A stretch of 64,000 nucleotides of DNA from Pristionchus mayeri (lineage: Eukaryota; Nematoda; Chromadorea; Rhabditida; Neodiplogasteridae): positions 53,747,257-53,811,256 of the forward strand of contig BTRK01000006.1 of the NCBI GenBank assembly GCA_036245805.1, in the 5' to 3' direction. The notes under the pieces are model-generated. The model ran no database searches, was not told the origin of the DNA, and saw only the letters and a program-made list of their open reading frames with translations. Below, piece after piece: positions 20,491-32,800 of this stretch. How positions within the stretch are numbered: the first letter of the stretch is position 1; each line of letters begins with the position of its first letter. A program made the position numbers and the translations under genes.

Positions 20491-22129
20491 ATCGATTTAG
20501 TTTATGGAGTACTGCATCAAGGATGGGTTACGGTAGGCTATCGAGCTTATCACAAACTGGCTTTATTCTCAGATTTAGTCGTTTTCGTCAATATCTCAAA
20601 AACAGACCTTTTTATTTTTTTCCATATTTTTATTTTAGAATGTATCATGGGTGCTCTATGCAACGCTGAAATAAAAATGGCCCATTCCCACCCATCTGAA
20701 CGAACTAAAATGTAAAATTCATAATTTTTTTCGACTTTCCGATTTTTCTCGACGGGTTTGAATCAGATCGAAATGAAACTTGAGTGGTATAATGGGTAGT
20801 CAGCGGCGGATCTTTTAGAAAATGCGCCGTTCTAATCGATGACGACATAATAAAAATCGTAGGATTACGGTAGCACCTCTAATTTTTGGCGCACTTCGTT
20901 TGGAATGTTTTAGAACGCTAAATAAGTGGTGGGTGAGCAGGCTTCGTCGAGTGCTACATGTATGCAAATTTTGGGCAATTTCGATTTTTCGCACTTTGCC
21001 AAGCATATGTTCACTGAGTCAGACAGTCTCTCTTATATATTATGATGAATATGCAATACCTCATTTTCGAGATGAGCATATATTTTGTATTAATCAAAAA
21101 GTTTTTTCGTGAGATATTTAAACGAAGCGAATATGTGAATGGATTGATGAGAGTTAGATGATGATTTGAGAGTGAGAAGTTCGGATTCTAGTGAATCGTC
21201 GGCTACGGAATCCAGTGTCTATTATATCAATAAACGCAATTATGATGAGCAGAGATTAAAATGCATATCAATATTGTGTTATATAGAACGGTGGGATGAA
21301 ATCATTCAAGATTAGAAACGAAAGTTCAAAGGGAGATGAGTGAAAAGTGGTATCCTCAGGCTAATATGGCTAACTATTGAAACACTATACGATTTTTTGT
21401 ATAAGTGAGAAAAGTGAATTAATCGTGTGGCTTGAATACTTAATTCAAAAGTAATATATACGTTTGAGTGCAGTGCAGAGGTACCTATGCCGTCGTTATC
21501 GATCATAAAATAGAGATATGACAGTTGCTTTTCTCGAGATAAGGCATAAAGATGCGTTTTTAGAACTGAGGAGAGCAAACTGATAATACGAGCAATAAGT
21601 CCTGTTGTCGGAGTGGGGGATTGGGGAGAGTCCCTAAGAGTGCGTTCAGTTGTGGCCGACGCGGGGCTTAGCAATGACTCCATATGACAGGAAGAATACG
21701 CTCATTGTTTGCTTGCTCCAGTTTTACGCCGCTACTTGAACCCAATCCCGAAAATAGCAAAGATTAAAATGATACTATTAATAATATATAATAAATCAAT
21801 CATAAGTTTGGCAAAAACAAAGAATTTCAAAAAAGGTACAAAATAAATCATTTAATTATAGCATACAGTAGCGTGTATACTGCATTTGAGTACGGTATAA
21901 TTAAAATATATCGTAATCATGATTCTACGAAAATCGAAAGAAAGAAAGGAATATAGTTGGAAAAAGGTGCATGATAACCGCGGGATACGGTGACATAATT
22001 ACCATATTTCGAGACACTTTAAAAAGACGACATTGACCAAGAGAGTATGTTATAGTCCAACAGCCAACTCAACAGAAAAAAAATTGTAAAAAAAAACGAG
22101 ACAAAAGCCAGTTCGCTATATTCGGGGTT

Positions 22130-22700
22130 ACGGTAGGTTACAGTAGGTTACGGTAGGTTACGGTAACGGTATATGGTATCTGGGGGTAGTGTACTATCGA
22201 TTGCGTAAAGTATCTCGACTTTTTGTGAATAAAGTTAATCATCGATTATCGGGGTTACGGTAGACTACGGTAGGTTACGGTAGCGGTATACGGTATCTGT
22301 GGTTACTGTACTATCGATTGGTACTGTATCTCGACTTTCTGCGAATAAAGTTAATCATCGATTATCGAGGTTACGGTAGGTTACGGTAGCGGTATACGGT
22401 ATCTGGGGTTACTGTACGATCGATTGTGTACGGTATAGAGCAAGAATCAACTTAATGGAAATCGTTTTGAAAAAAGTCAGTTTACGATTGACAGCAGTGG
22501 TGTGGATTACGGTAGCAAGGGGTACTGTACACTGGGTTACGGTATGGGGACAGTAGGATCGATTGGTTACGATATCTTGACTTTTTAAAAATAAAGTCAG
22601 TTCTGAATAATCAGGGTTACTGTAGCGGTATACGGTATCTAGGTGTACTGTACTATCGATTGGGTACTGTACTTAGTCTTGATCTACCATGACACAATTA
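22130..22700. repeat. TACCGTA-rich satellite, right inverted arm
   Basis: Reverse-complement counterpart of 18484-19345, with GGTTACGGTAGGTTACGGTA and GCGGTATACGGTATCTG repeated. Together the arms could form a very long hairpin around the hairpin at 20344-20490. Confidence 0.85.
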
Positions 22701-23020
22701 TCGACCATCAACCTAAAATACATCCCTTGTCCAGCACCCCCATTGTGCTCGATCTACTGTATGATACTGTAAAATTTTTGAAATTGCGCGCTAGGGCTTG
22801 CGGTTCAATCACAAGCCGCGAATTTGAAAAAAATCGATGATTTCGGAGGACCTTTAAATAGCTAAATATTTTTTTTAATTAGCTGAAATTATGCCTTTGA
22901 ATTATAGCGAAATGACGAATTTTTGCAATTTATTTTAAAATTCGAATTTTGCGTTGCTTCTTTGTTGAATAATTCATAACTCGATTTATGAAGATTAATA
23001 CAAGTCTTATTGACCTATTT

Positions 23021-23093
23021 CCACGGCCAAGTGGCTAAAGCGATGGATCTGAAAACCGAAGGTTGGTGGTTCGATTCCAGTTAGAGTTAAACG
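23021..23093 (+). tRNA. tRNA-like pseudogene (Ser-type)
   Basis: GGCCAAGTGGCTAAAGC fits a D arm/A box and GGTTCGATTCC fits a B box. The loop CTGAAAA suggests a TGA (Ser) anticodon, but no variable arm and no acceptor pairing is present. A Helitron-like end follows 60 bp later. Confidence 0.4.
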
Positions 23094-23148
23094 TGTTTGC
23101 CCATCCTCGGAGAGGTTCAGGGAGTGGAGTAGAACCATCAAGTTGAAC

Positions 23149-23175
23149 TTTTAGCGTAGCGTAGTTCCCCGCTAG
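23149..23175 (+). mobile_element. Helitron-like 3' terminus, second copy
   Basis: TTAGCGTAGCGTAGTTCCCC followed by GCTAG|T is nearly identical to 12668-12693. The element body upstream may include the tRNA-like segment. From 23176 to 23505 I see nothing else. Confidence 0.45.
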
Positions 23176-23505
23176 TTTGGCCACCATACACGCGTTCGAA
23201 AATAGGTGCTCGGACAGCACGGGATGCAAGGAAATTCCTCACAAGCTTCCCTCTGTTCAGCATTCATTTTCAAATTAGGAAAAAGGCCTATCTGATCAGG
23301 GGAGAAACAGCCACCAGCATCTGCGGGCAGTGTCCAACTGAAACGAAACAGTGATACAGTGAATGACACTTGAAATGGCATACGGAATGGACAAAATTGA
23401 CAGTTGAAAAGGCAAAACTCGCTAAATTTTGTGCCAAACTAAGAAAAGCACAATTTAGTGATCCGCACGTGATTTGAGTTGACTATTATTTGATCACATA
23501 GGTGT

Positions 23506-24358
23506 CCAGAAATGGCGGCGAGGGGGGGGGGGGTGCTGCGCATAGACGCACCGTGCGTCTGTGCGCAAGGTATGAATAGGGGGTCATGGAAAAAATCGAT
23601 GGTAGGTCATTTTTAGGTCAAAACTAAGTACCGTAGCCAATTGATAGTACAGTACCAGCAGATACCGTATATCACTACCGTAACCCGCTATTATCGTGAA
23701 CTAACTTTATTTTCAAAAAATAAAGTACCGTACCCAATCGACTCTACAGTACCCCCTGATACCGTAACTCTCGATTATCGAGAACTGACTTTATTTTTAA
23801 AAAGTCCTGGTACCATGCCCAATCGATTCTACAGTACCCAATCAACTACAGTAACCCAGTTCCTTGGGTCAGATCCAGTTCCTTGGGTCAAACATTTTTC
23901 TAAAAATTTAAATCATTTTTCTAAAAATCCCAAACCGAGGTATATGGTAGGATACGTAAATGTTTAATAATGATCGATTTTGGATTTTTAGAAAAATGTT
24001 TGACCCAAGGAACTCGATCTGACCCAAGGAACTGGGTTACTGTAGTTGCTTGGGTACTGTAGAATCGATTGGGCATGGTACCGGGACTTTTTAAAAATAA
24101 AGTTAGTTCGCGATAATCGAGGGTTACGGTATCGGTATACGGTATCAGGGGGTACTGTAGAGTCGATTGGGTACGGTACTTTAATTTTTTGAAAATAAAG
24201 TTAGCTCACGATACTAGCGGGTTACGGTAGTGATATACGGTATCTGCTGGTCGATTGGCTACGGTACTTAGTTTTGGCCTACCATGACCTACCATCTATT
24301 TTTTCCATGATTTGCCTTGCGCACAGACGCACGGTGCGTCTATGCGCAGCACCCCCCT
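23506..24358. repeat. Foldback built of TACCGTA satellite
   Basis: Left and right halves mirror around about 23960. The outer ends carry GCGCATAGACGCACCGTGCG on the left and its inverse on the right. The inner part repeats AGTTCCTTGGGTCA. A G run lies at about 23522-23534. Confidence 0.8.
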
Positions 24359-24366
24359 GATCGGAT

Positions 24367-25829
24367 TTTGATCGGATGTCGAATTCCAAATTTCGAAAAA
24401 TTTTCGATCGCGATTTTCATCAACATGAAATTAACCATTCGCGTGTAGATAAAAATCTAATTTGTTGTCACTTTATGTAGAAACAATTCATGAATAAGTA
24501 TGCGAAATTGCGAGGTTAAGCGATTATTCATACTTATTTTACAGTCGATTAATGAACTAGCATCAGAGGGGGCGGAGCTTTCAAAAGAGGTACAGTAGCG
24601 CTAAAAAAAGTATTGAAACGATATGAATTTTTCATATAACTTTTTCTACCGTTGACTTAGCAAGTTCGATGTTGGGGCGCTATATACCAAACCAATAGAA
24701 GAATACGATGCGAGTATTGCGTCATCACGTGCCTCATAACTAATTGCGTAGTGATGACGCAATCGAATTTCACTTTTTCAAACAGGCTTTATTCTTACAT
24801 AGATTTTTTCCTGCTGGCCAAACTTTCTGAGGTTGGAGTAATGCCCGAGGACTCATGGCATGGCAAATCACTTTTTCACATGACCACTTTTTGGAGATTC
24901 ATAACTACGTAGGAACTGTATATAAAAATCTGGATTTTGCTAAGTCATATTCATTATGTTGTATATATGTGGTTCCCTACTTTTTAGATTGTTTGGAATA
25001 TCTTTCCTGTCTTCGGCGATCTTCCATATTCACAGGATCACCTGGGATCGCGATGAGGATCATTTTGGTGCTTTGAACGAGTCTCTAGCTGGTCTAGAAG
25101 CCGAGATCTGAATTTCAGACTCCCTTTTTGCAGCAAGGCTGCAGGAAACGTGCGGTCGCGCAGCAACCTCATAATTTTTTTCTGGGTAGGCCTCGGGCAT
25201 GGCTCCAACCACAGAAAGTGTGGCGAGTAGGAAAAAATCTATGTAAGAATAAAGCCTGTTTGAAAAAGTGAAATTCGATTGCGTCATCACTACGCAATTA
25301 GTTATGAGGCACGTGATGACGCAATACTCGCATCGTATTCTTCTATTGGTTTGGTATATAGCGCCCCAACATCGAACTTGCTAAGTCAACTGTAGAAAAA
25401 GTTATATGATAAATTCAAATCGTCAAATCGTTTCAATACTTTTGAGCGCTACTGTATATGCCAAAAATGAACCGCCTCAGATTCGCTCCAAACTCGCGCA
25501 GCAGCTTTGCTAATTTGAGTTATCCACATTTCACTTTGGAGTGGAGTCATCTGATTGAGAACTGTTCCGCTAGAGTATAAAATATATCGAGTCTGACCAC
25601 TTTTGACGGCTCCGCCCCCTTTGGCTGTAGTTAATTAATCGACTGTAAAATAAGTATGAATAATCGCCTAACTTCGCAATTTCGCATACTTATTCATGAA
25701 CTGTTTCTGCATAAAGTGGAAACAAATTAGATTTTTACCTACACGCGAATGGTTAATTTCATGTTGATGAAAATCGTGATCGGAAATTTGTCGAAATTTG
25801 GAATTCGACATCCGATCATAATGAAACTT
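24367..25829. repeat. Foldback with a nested MITE in its loop
   Basis: Arms 24367-24590 and about 25600-25829 are inverted (TTAACCATTCGCGTGTAG, AAATAAGTATGAATAATCGC). The loop contains the separate element at 24591-25456 plus about 140 bp of unassigned sequence. Confidence 0.8.
24591..25456. mobile_element. Tc1/mariner-like MITE with TACAGTAGCG ends
   Basis: Ends TACAGTAGCGCTA and AGCGCTACTGTA, about 240-bp inverted arms containing TTGCGTCATCACGTGCCTCA and TAGTGATGACGCAATCG, and no transposase. The TA at each end fits a TA target duplication. Confidence 0.75.
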
Positions 25830-26142
25830 GGTACAATAGTGCTCCATCACTAATATATAGTACCTGCAAAATCTGGGCTCTGTAGGTCAACGGAGCCCAA
25901 AGATATAACAAAAATGAAAAATTGTATATGTCTATGAAAATCGGTATACCGGCATTCTCCGAAATGCCTCAAACGAGTCACATGGTGGATTGTGATCATC
26001 AGAGGATATGCTCTCTGCGCAGTTAGTGTGGACAGATTCCTACACTCGGTAGAGTTTCAAAAAAATAATATCTAACTCATGCACGGAATTTGATTACGAT
26101 ATTTTGCAATATTGAGCTAATCAATAATGTATGTTATGACTA

Positions 26143-27198
26143 TATCACGCCTTTCACGAGAGAATCGAGCTAGATTCCCCATTCCTGGGAATGGAGGGGA
26201 AATCAGGAAATGAGTCCTAACCGGTTTTGGGCATCCTGAGACATGCCTGACAGATCCCCATAATATCGTTATGCATACTTCATTCTGAAGGTGCCTACAC
26301 CGGGTCGACTACCTGCAGCCTGAACTTTGAGAGCTTTTATCTCAATTCTGGTGAACGATGGACAAAAAATGTCGAAGGAGTAACCCCCGCTATTTTTTCG
26401 AGCTCTATCGATCTGTACAAACCGCTTTTCCTGAATCGCAATTTTAACCAAGCTACATTCATGGCTAATGTTCTCAAAAGTGTAGGAAAAGGGGCAGCTA
26501 AAATTTTTATAGTGCATAGAGTTCTTCAAGAGCTTTCGAAAAAAAATTGAGATAAAGTACCCGGCGACAGAAATACGAACACCTGGGTGTGACTACGGCC
26601 ATTTCTACGCTTCCTAATCATTTGAACTTTATTTTCAACACAAAAGCTCGCAGAAAATAATCATTCTTGATGAATCTCTCCGAAAGGAGCGGTGTGAGAG
26701 ATAATCGACTGTTGAAAATAAAGTTCAAATGATTAGGAAACGTAGAAATGGCCGTAGTCACACCCAGGTGTTCGTATTTCTGTCGCCGGGTACTTTATCT
26801 CAATTTTTTTTCGAAAGCTCTTGAAGAACTCTATGCACTATAAAAATTTTAGCTGCCCCTTTTCCTACACTTTTGAGAACATTAGCCATGAATGTAGCAT
26901 GGTTAAAATTGCGATTCAGGAAAAGCGGTTTGTACAGATCGATAGAGCTCGAAGAATGAGTGGGGGTTACTCCTTCGACATTTTTTGTCCATCTTTCACC
27001 AGAATTGAGATAAAAGCTCTCAAAGTTCAGGCTGCAGGTAGTCGACCCGGTGTAGGCACCTTCAGAATGAAGTATGCATAACGATATTCTGGGGATCTGT
27101 CAGGCATGTCTCAGGATGCCCAAAACCGGTTAGAACTCATTTCCTGATTTCCCCTCAATTCCCTGCCCCAGCTCGATTTTCTCGTGAGAGGCGTGATA
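26143..27198. repeat. Foldback element, TATCACGCC family, copy 2
   Basis: Almost the same sequence as 6717-7745, with the same ends. It differs by a short insertion reading ATTGAGATAAAG near 26545, and the same insertion appears inverted in the other arm near 26800. The 300 bp before it (25830-26142) hold no recognised feature. Confidence 0.85.
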
Positions 27199-27968
27199 TT
27201 CTCGTGAGTTCTATCTATCAAATGCTCCAAACCATAGGTCTCTATCTTAATTTTGAAGAAAGATATGACAACGATAAAATAGTTGCGAAACTTTTGACCG
27301 GTACTGTAAACAATGATATGTTGATGATTAGACACTGGGACTTGAGTTACGTGAATTATGGTAGTGCCAACCAATTATAGACCACAACAATTGTCATCGA
27401 CCTTACACGATATCAGTACATATCAATTTATCCACTTCAATCGAAGTACTCGATAATCCTGATGCAAATGGCTGCGTGCCAATCAGGCGATCATTGGTTC
27501 TTGATCGTTTTCACTCGCATTATCAAGTCATCTAATATTCGCTTGTATGATGCTCGCTCCAACTCTAGTCCATCGGCTGACAGGTGCGCATTGTCGGTGA
27601 AATACGCGTGGAAATTGGACCGATTGTACCTTAAATGGCGTTGTCATGGACATAATTTCGAAATTAACCAACCACCAACACGACCCCGGTTCCTCGGAGC
27701 AGAGTGGACCACTCGTATTGTGACGGACAAGATTGGGAAAACGGGCGGGCAATTGATCAATTCGACGGAAGTAAGATTCGTAGTCGCTTATAAAATCCTG
27801 AATATGGAACTTTGAAAAGGATCTGCATCGTCAGTTCGGAAACAACATTGTCACAACTATATTGTTACTAATTTGGTAAAACTAACTCAATACTCCGAGA
27901 TTTTGTCATTCCATTTTTTCCGGACTTACCAGTGTCCCGGGATTCGTGGGACCCACAATTTTGAAATG

Positions 27969-28333
27969 TTTAAAGAAGGTGTAACACGAATGAGAGATGA
28001 GAAGGTAAGGTATTCTGATGAGCGTGTTAGGTAGATATAATGGTTCCCCTCACCCCTAACCAATCGTGATCATAGCGCAGTGGGTAACTCGTGCGCGCCA
28101 ATCGCAAGATACGTGGGTTCGAATCCAGCTAGGTGCGATTCGTTGTTGCTAATTTTCTCATTCATTTCAAATGCGCGCGCTTTCGCCTGCGCTGAGGCCC
28201 GATCTTCCCATTCTCATATCTCGCGGTAGAGTCATCTGTGTCACTTCGGATAAAGTGATTTCTCATCGGAGTTTTGTATGACAACCACTATTCCACATGT
28301 ACAATCTATTTTTCGTGTTACTCCTTCTTTAAA
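27969..28333. mobile_element. TTTAAA-type MITE containing a tRNA-like segment
   Basis: Ends TTTAAAGAAGGTGTAACACG and CGTGTTACTCCTTCTTTAAA are inverted copies about 365 bp apart. The interior holds the tRNA-like sequence at 28066-28138. It lies within the broken gene at 27205-28430. Confidence 0.65.
28066..28138 (+). tRNA. tRNA-like pseudogene inside MITE
   Basis: TAGCGCAGTGGGTAAC matches an A box and GTGGGTTCGAATCC a B box at normal spacing. Acceptor pairing is weak and the anticodon stem is poor, so it is likely a tRNA-derived sequence, not a working gene. Confidence 0.4.
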
Positions 28334-28433
28334 TTGCAGTCTCGTCGATATCATATGTTGAAATTGCATTATGATACGCATTATGATATTGTCTTAGTAT
28401 TAGAGAAAATTGTAAGAATTTAAGTGTAAGCTA

Positions 28434-29874
28434 CATAGATAAATAACATGTATGTTTGAAAACCTTACAGCAAAATTAACTTAAAATCTTTAATACACTG
28501 TCTCCGTAATAACGGAGGATTTGTAGGCACAATCTTTCAAAATCACTTCCGGAACTTCAAACTCCGTGGCGAGACAAAAAAATATGCCCAACAGTTGATC
28601 TATTATCTTTGCAATAAGTAAATTTCTAAATTTTTTTAACCTGGTATCGGCTCCTGAGATCATCCAATTTTTGTTGTCGCATCAGGCGCTTTTGAAGGCT
28701 CACAGCGATTCCTGTAATTGTGGTCTATTTCAGTTTCAGGAACATTTCTTAGACGGCATGTGCATGACTTCAACTTAAGGAACTTTTCCTAGACTGCATG
28801 GGCACATAATCTCGAATCTCTGTAAATTTGTATCTTGAGGTAATCAAAAAGGTATTGCACACGATACGCATTTTTTATTATTTTTTTTCTAAAATAATGT
28901 TAATAATTCAAGAGAAATGAATTAAATAGGCGTGATCAGAATCAAATTTTACTCAGAACACCCAACTGCGTAATTGAATTGCATCTTTTCGTAGAAACGT
29001 GTTTTCACCGTGACGTCGTCTGGATATATCGAAGAGGTGAAGAGCCAAATGCGTATCGCATTCAAAACCTTTGATTACCCCGAAATACAAATCTACCCAA
29101 ATTTATGATTTTTTACATATGCCGGAATCAATCAGATCTGCGCGATTCTTAGGCAAACGGTATGCATCTATATTCACTCTGCAAATATCTTTATCTCAGC
29201 TCCCAGATTAGCTACAAGGGGTTGTATCTTCTAAAATATACGATATCTCATCTTAATGTTCCCGGGTGCAACGTTTAAAATTAAGGCTCCTAATTACACG
29301 GATGTTTGATTTCATCCAATGAGTTGGAATGAACGTAGGCATTCCGACATGTGTGCTGTGCTGATTTCATCTGAATACGTTCAAATTATGGCTCAATTTA
29401 CCTGCAGGCATAGTCGAGTGAGGATAAAACTCATCGAGGACAATGAACTTCGAGCTGGCGCTAAAATGAACACATTATCCCAACTTAATTCTCTGTTGAA
29501 CTTGTTAAAGTACCACTACAGGGATTTTCATTTAAATTCGCGGCTACTCCCTGAACAGCAAGCCGATGCGAGCCAATTCAAACGCTTGTTCAATCATACA
29601 GCAGATCGACAATGTGACCGATTTCCAGTATAAGACAGCGGAAAATTTTAAATTGGCGCGCTAGGGCTTGTTCAGGGACTACGCACGAATTCAAAAAATC
29701 CTTGGAATGTTACTTTAGCTTTGTTCTCTCATAAATTATCTCGTAATATATCATATGTGAAGCTGGGATGAACCTGAATGGCTTCAGGAAATTCACGAAT
29801 GACGACAGCGGCTGGTCTGTGTTGAGATCTGCTATGGGTCTACGAAGAGCTGCGGAACTGAAAATGTACACGAA
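28434..29874. other. Unassigned sequence
   Basis: Mostly AT-rich with no repeat I can pair. A plus-strand open frame at 29319-29633 (104 codons, including LNSLLNLLKYHYRDFHLNSR) is protein-like, but has no recognised motif and no clear splice sites. GGCGCGCTAGGGCTTG near 29655 recurs near 22783. Confidence 0.3.
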
Positions 29875-32800
29875 TATCACGCATCTTCCGATTTTTTCAG
29901 AGAATTCATGAAAACGGACACCCCGCGGAACCAGGAGCCCTAACTTTCAGCAGTATCCACGAAAATATTATGCCAGAACATATTGGGGATGAAAACACTT
30001 TCTACGCTGGCCGATTTTTTCAGAACCTGCTTTTAGGCATTTTCCGGTTCCGCACCCGGATCTACCGTCTTTCAGCTCTCAGATGAGCTACAAAAGTGGG
30101 ATTGGTCTCAAAATGTCCGGACAATTATTTCCAACAACTTTTATGTTGGCAAAAAAGTTCGTAATCGTCAACTTAATATTGAAATTTACGAAAAACTGCA
30201 ATCCAAACAGAAAATAAATTCTACCGGTTCGGGGACCTCACCCTTTCAAGTATGAGGTGCTCATATTCGGAATCTCCATACCCGATTCTATCAGGAAAAA
30301 ATATAGCCGAACTCCTTAGGGGTGACAAGTGGTCTTCCCAAGTCGAAAATTGCGTCCAACTCGCTCAATTTCAAAATCACTTTTATGAAGATCATCGGAT
30401 AAAAGCTCAAAAACATGACTATATTGGCGAAGAGACCATAAATATGAAACATAACTCTAAATAACTCGAATAGAAAGCAGTTTGGCACTTTTATAAAAAA
30501 TCGAAAAAAATTCGAAAAAAATTGACTCGATTTTCATGAATTTCTATTTTCATGATTTTCATGGATCTTTTGCAACCAAGCCATATAAATCAATGAGATG
30601 GTAATACAGAGGTATGATTTCCTCGAAAAAAACGATTTCGAAAAAAAACGATTACAAACTTTCCGGTTTTGGCTTCCGGATTTGGACAAAACTATGTTCT
30701 CTATGGAAAATTAAGCAGTCTAGTTATTTATATTGTAGATTCAATTGCAGCAGTAATTGCACTTCGAAAATACAATTAACATTTACAAAACTGCAGGACT
30801 ATCATATCTTGAAAAAAATCTTCCTTTTAGCGTAAAATGTGTTTATTTATAGTTACTAATACATATGAGAGACTATCTGAGAGAACTAAACAATACTACC
30901 TATAAGCCGTACAACGAAAAATAAAGTTCTGATTTTAAGATCTCCCTAGGGGTAACTTTTCACGTAGAGTCCGAAAATCGACCTTAGGAAGCCGTATCTC
31001 TGACCCCTCATTTCCAGTGTTGCGTTGTTGCAAGGTGGTCAGTTTTTATAACTTATGAACGGCTTATCCAAACCAGTTCCTACGTAGTTATGAATCTCCA
31101 AAAAGTGGTCATGTGAAAAAGTGATTTTCCATGCCCTGAGGGCAAATTTTGGAATATCCTTTCCATATTCACAGGATCACCTGGGATCGCGATTAGGATC
31201 ATTTTATGTAACATAACTCTAAATAACTCGAACAGAAAGCAGTTTGGCACTTTTATAAAAAATCGAAAAAAATTCGAAAAAAATTGACTCGATTTTCATG
31301 AATTTCTATTTTCATGATTTTCATGGATCTTTTGCAACCAAGCCATATAAATCAATGAGATGGTAATACAGAGGTATGATTTCCTCGAAAAAAACGATTA
31401 CAAACTTTCCGGTTTTGGCTTCCGGATTTGGACAAAACTATGTTCTCTATGGAAAATTAAGCAGTCTAGTTATTTATATTGTAGATTCAATTGCAGCAGT
31501 AATTGCACTTCGAAAATACAATTACAATTTACAAAACTGCAGGACTATCATATCTTGAAAAAATCTTCCTTTTAGCGTAAAATGTGTTTATTTATAGTTA
31601 CTAATACATATGAGAGACTATGTGAGAGAACTAAACAATACTACCTATAAGCCGTACAACGAAAAATAAAGTTCTGATTTTAAGATCTCCCTGGGGTAAC
31701 TTTTCACGTAGAGTCCGAAAATCGACCTTAGGAAGGTGTATTTCTGACCCCTCAGTTTCTGTGGCACGCCTCATCGGCGAGGTCAGTTTTTGTAAATCGT
31801 GAACGGCTGCTCCAAACCTCCTACATGTTTAGTAATTCTGAAAGATCTCGATGATATAAGCATTTTTACTATTGGAAGTGAAAAGCTAGCTCATCTGTGA
31901 AAAAAATTTCGGCAAATATTATGAAAAAAAGATGTCAAATTGACGCCCTGAAAAATTTTCCGGTAAAAGGTACAAAATAAACTATTTCATTCGATTCCTC
32001 GTTCAAAATTACCCCTAGATGCAAAATTTCGTTTTGATCGGCGTGAATATATGCATTGCTTTTAACCTCCGAACAGTGCAGAATCATCGATTTTAGCATC
32101 TTCATAGCGACGATTTTTTTTGAAATGCCGTAATTGGCCCTCAGAATGATTTTTAATTTAAAAATAACTTATGTTGTGAATATTAAAATGCCTTTGAGCG
32201 CATTAAAACTTATAATTTTGTCACTACGATAATGCAAAATGACCAACAGGTCAAAATTTTCAAATTGAAAAAAACTGCTTCATTGTATGCTTGTATCACT
32301 TCGTAACGTTGTAAAACACTCGCAGACAATTAAATACGGTTGTGGGGTACCAGGTTAATGGTATTTCTGGTCAAAGTAAAAAAATGGGTTTTTTCATGTT
32401 GCATTGAGGATGTTGACTTTTCGAAACATCACAAATGTTACTCTACTGTTTATTCATTTTCGCTAACTATATGTTGTCCGTTTAAAAATATAGTTTATTA
32501 TCATTCATGGATGTTGCATGTAAGCGCGCATTCGAAAACTACACATTAGAGATCTGGTTCGAAGACCTAACTGACCATTTTTACGCAGGCCACTATTGAG
32601 AACGACTCTCCCAAAGGTCAGTATATCACACAAAATTGGTTGAAGACAATGCTATCAATATCTTATCAAGTAGAAATAAGCATCCGAGCGACCATTCGGA
32701 TGTTTTGAAAAGTCAACATCATCAACGCAACATGAAAAAACCCATTTTTTTGTAAATTTGGCCATAAATACCGTTAACCTGGTACCCCACAACCGTATTT

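Larger units (their letters stand above)
15246..22857. repeat. Matched 17-bp inverted ends around RTE and satellite block
   Basis: TTAAAGGTCCTCCGAAA at 15246-15262 is exactly inverted at 22841-22857. Between them lie the RTE element and the two inverted satellite arms. The TTAAAGG start resembles the TTTAAA-type elements elsewhere in the window. This may be one composite element or two related ends. Confidence 0.4.
27205..28430 (+). pseudogene. Broken unrecognised gene
   Basis: Several plus-strand frames look like real protein but need shifts to join: about 27208-27378 (LYLNFEERYDNDKIVAKLL, MIRHWDLSYVNYG), 27379-27537 (HRPYTISVHINLSTSIEVLD, RRSLVLDRFHSHY), the frame ending at 27771 (AEWTTRIVTDKIGKTGG) and possibly 27821-27880. 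An exon-like stretch at 28340-28410 (RRYHMLKLHYDTHYDIVLVL) follows TTGCAG and precedes GTAAGA. I do not recognise the family. The first frame shift is at about 27373. The start may have been removed by the foldback that ends at 27198. Confidence 0.35.
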
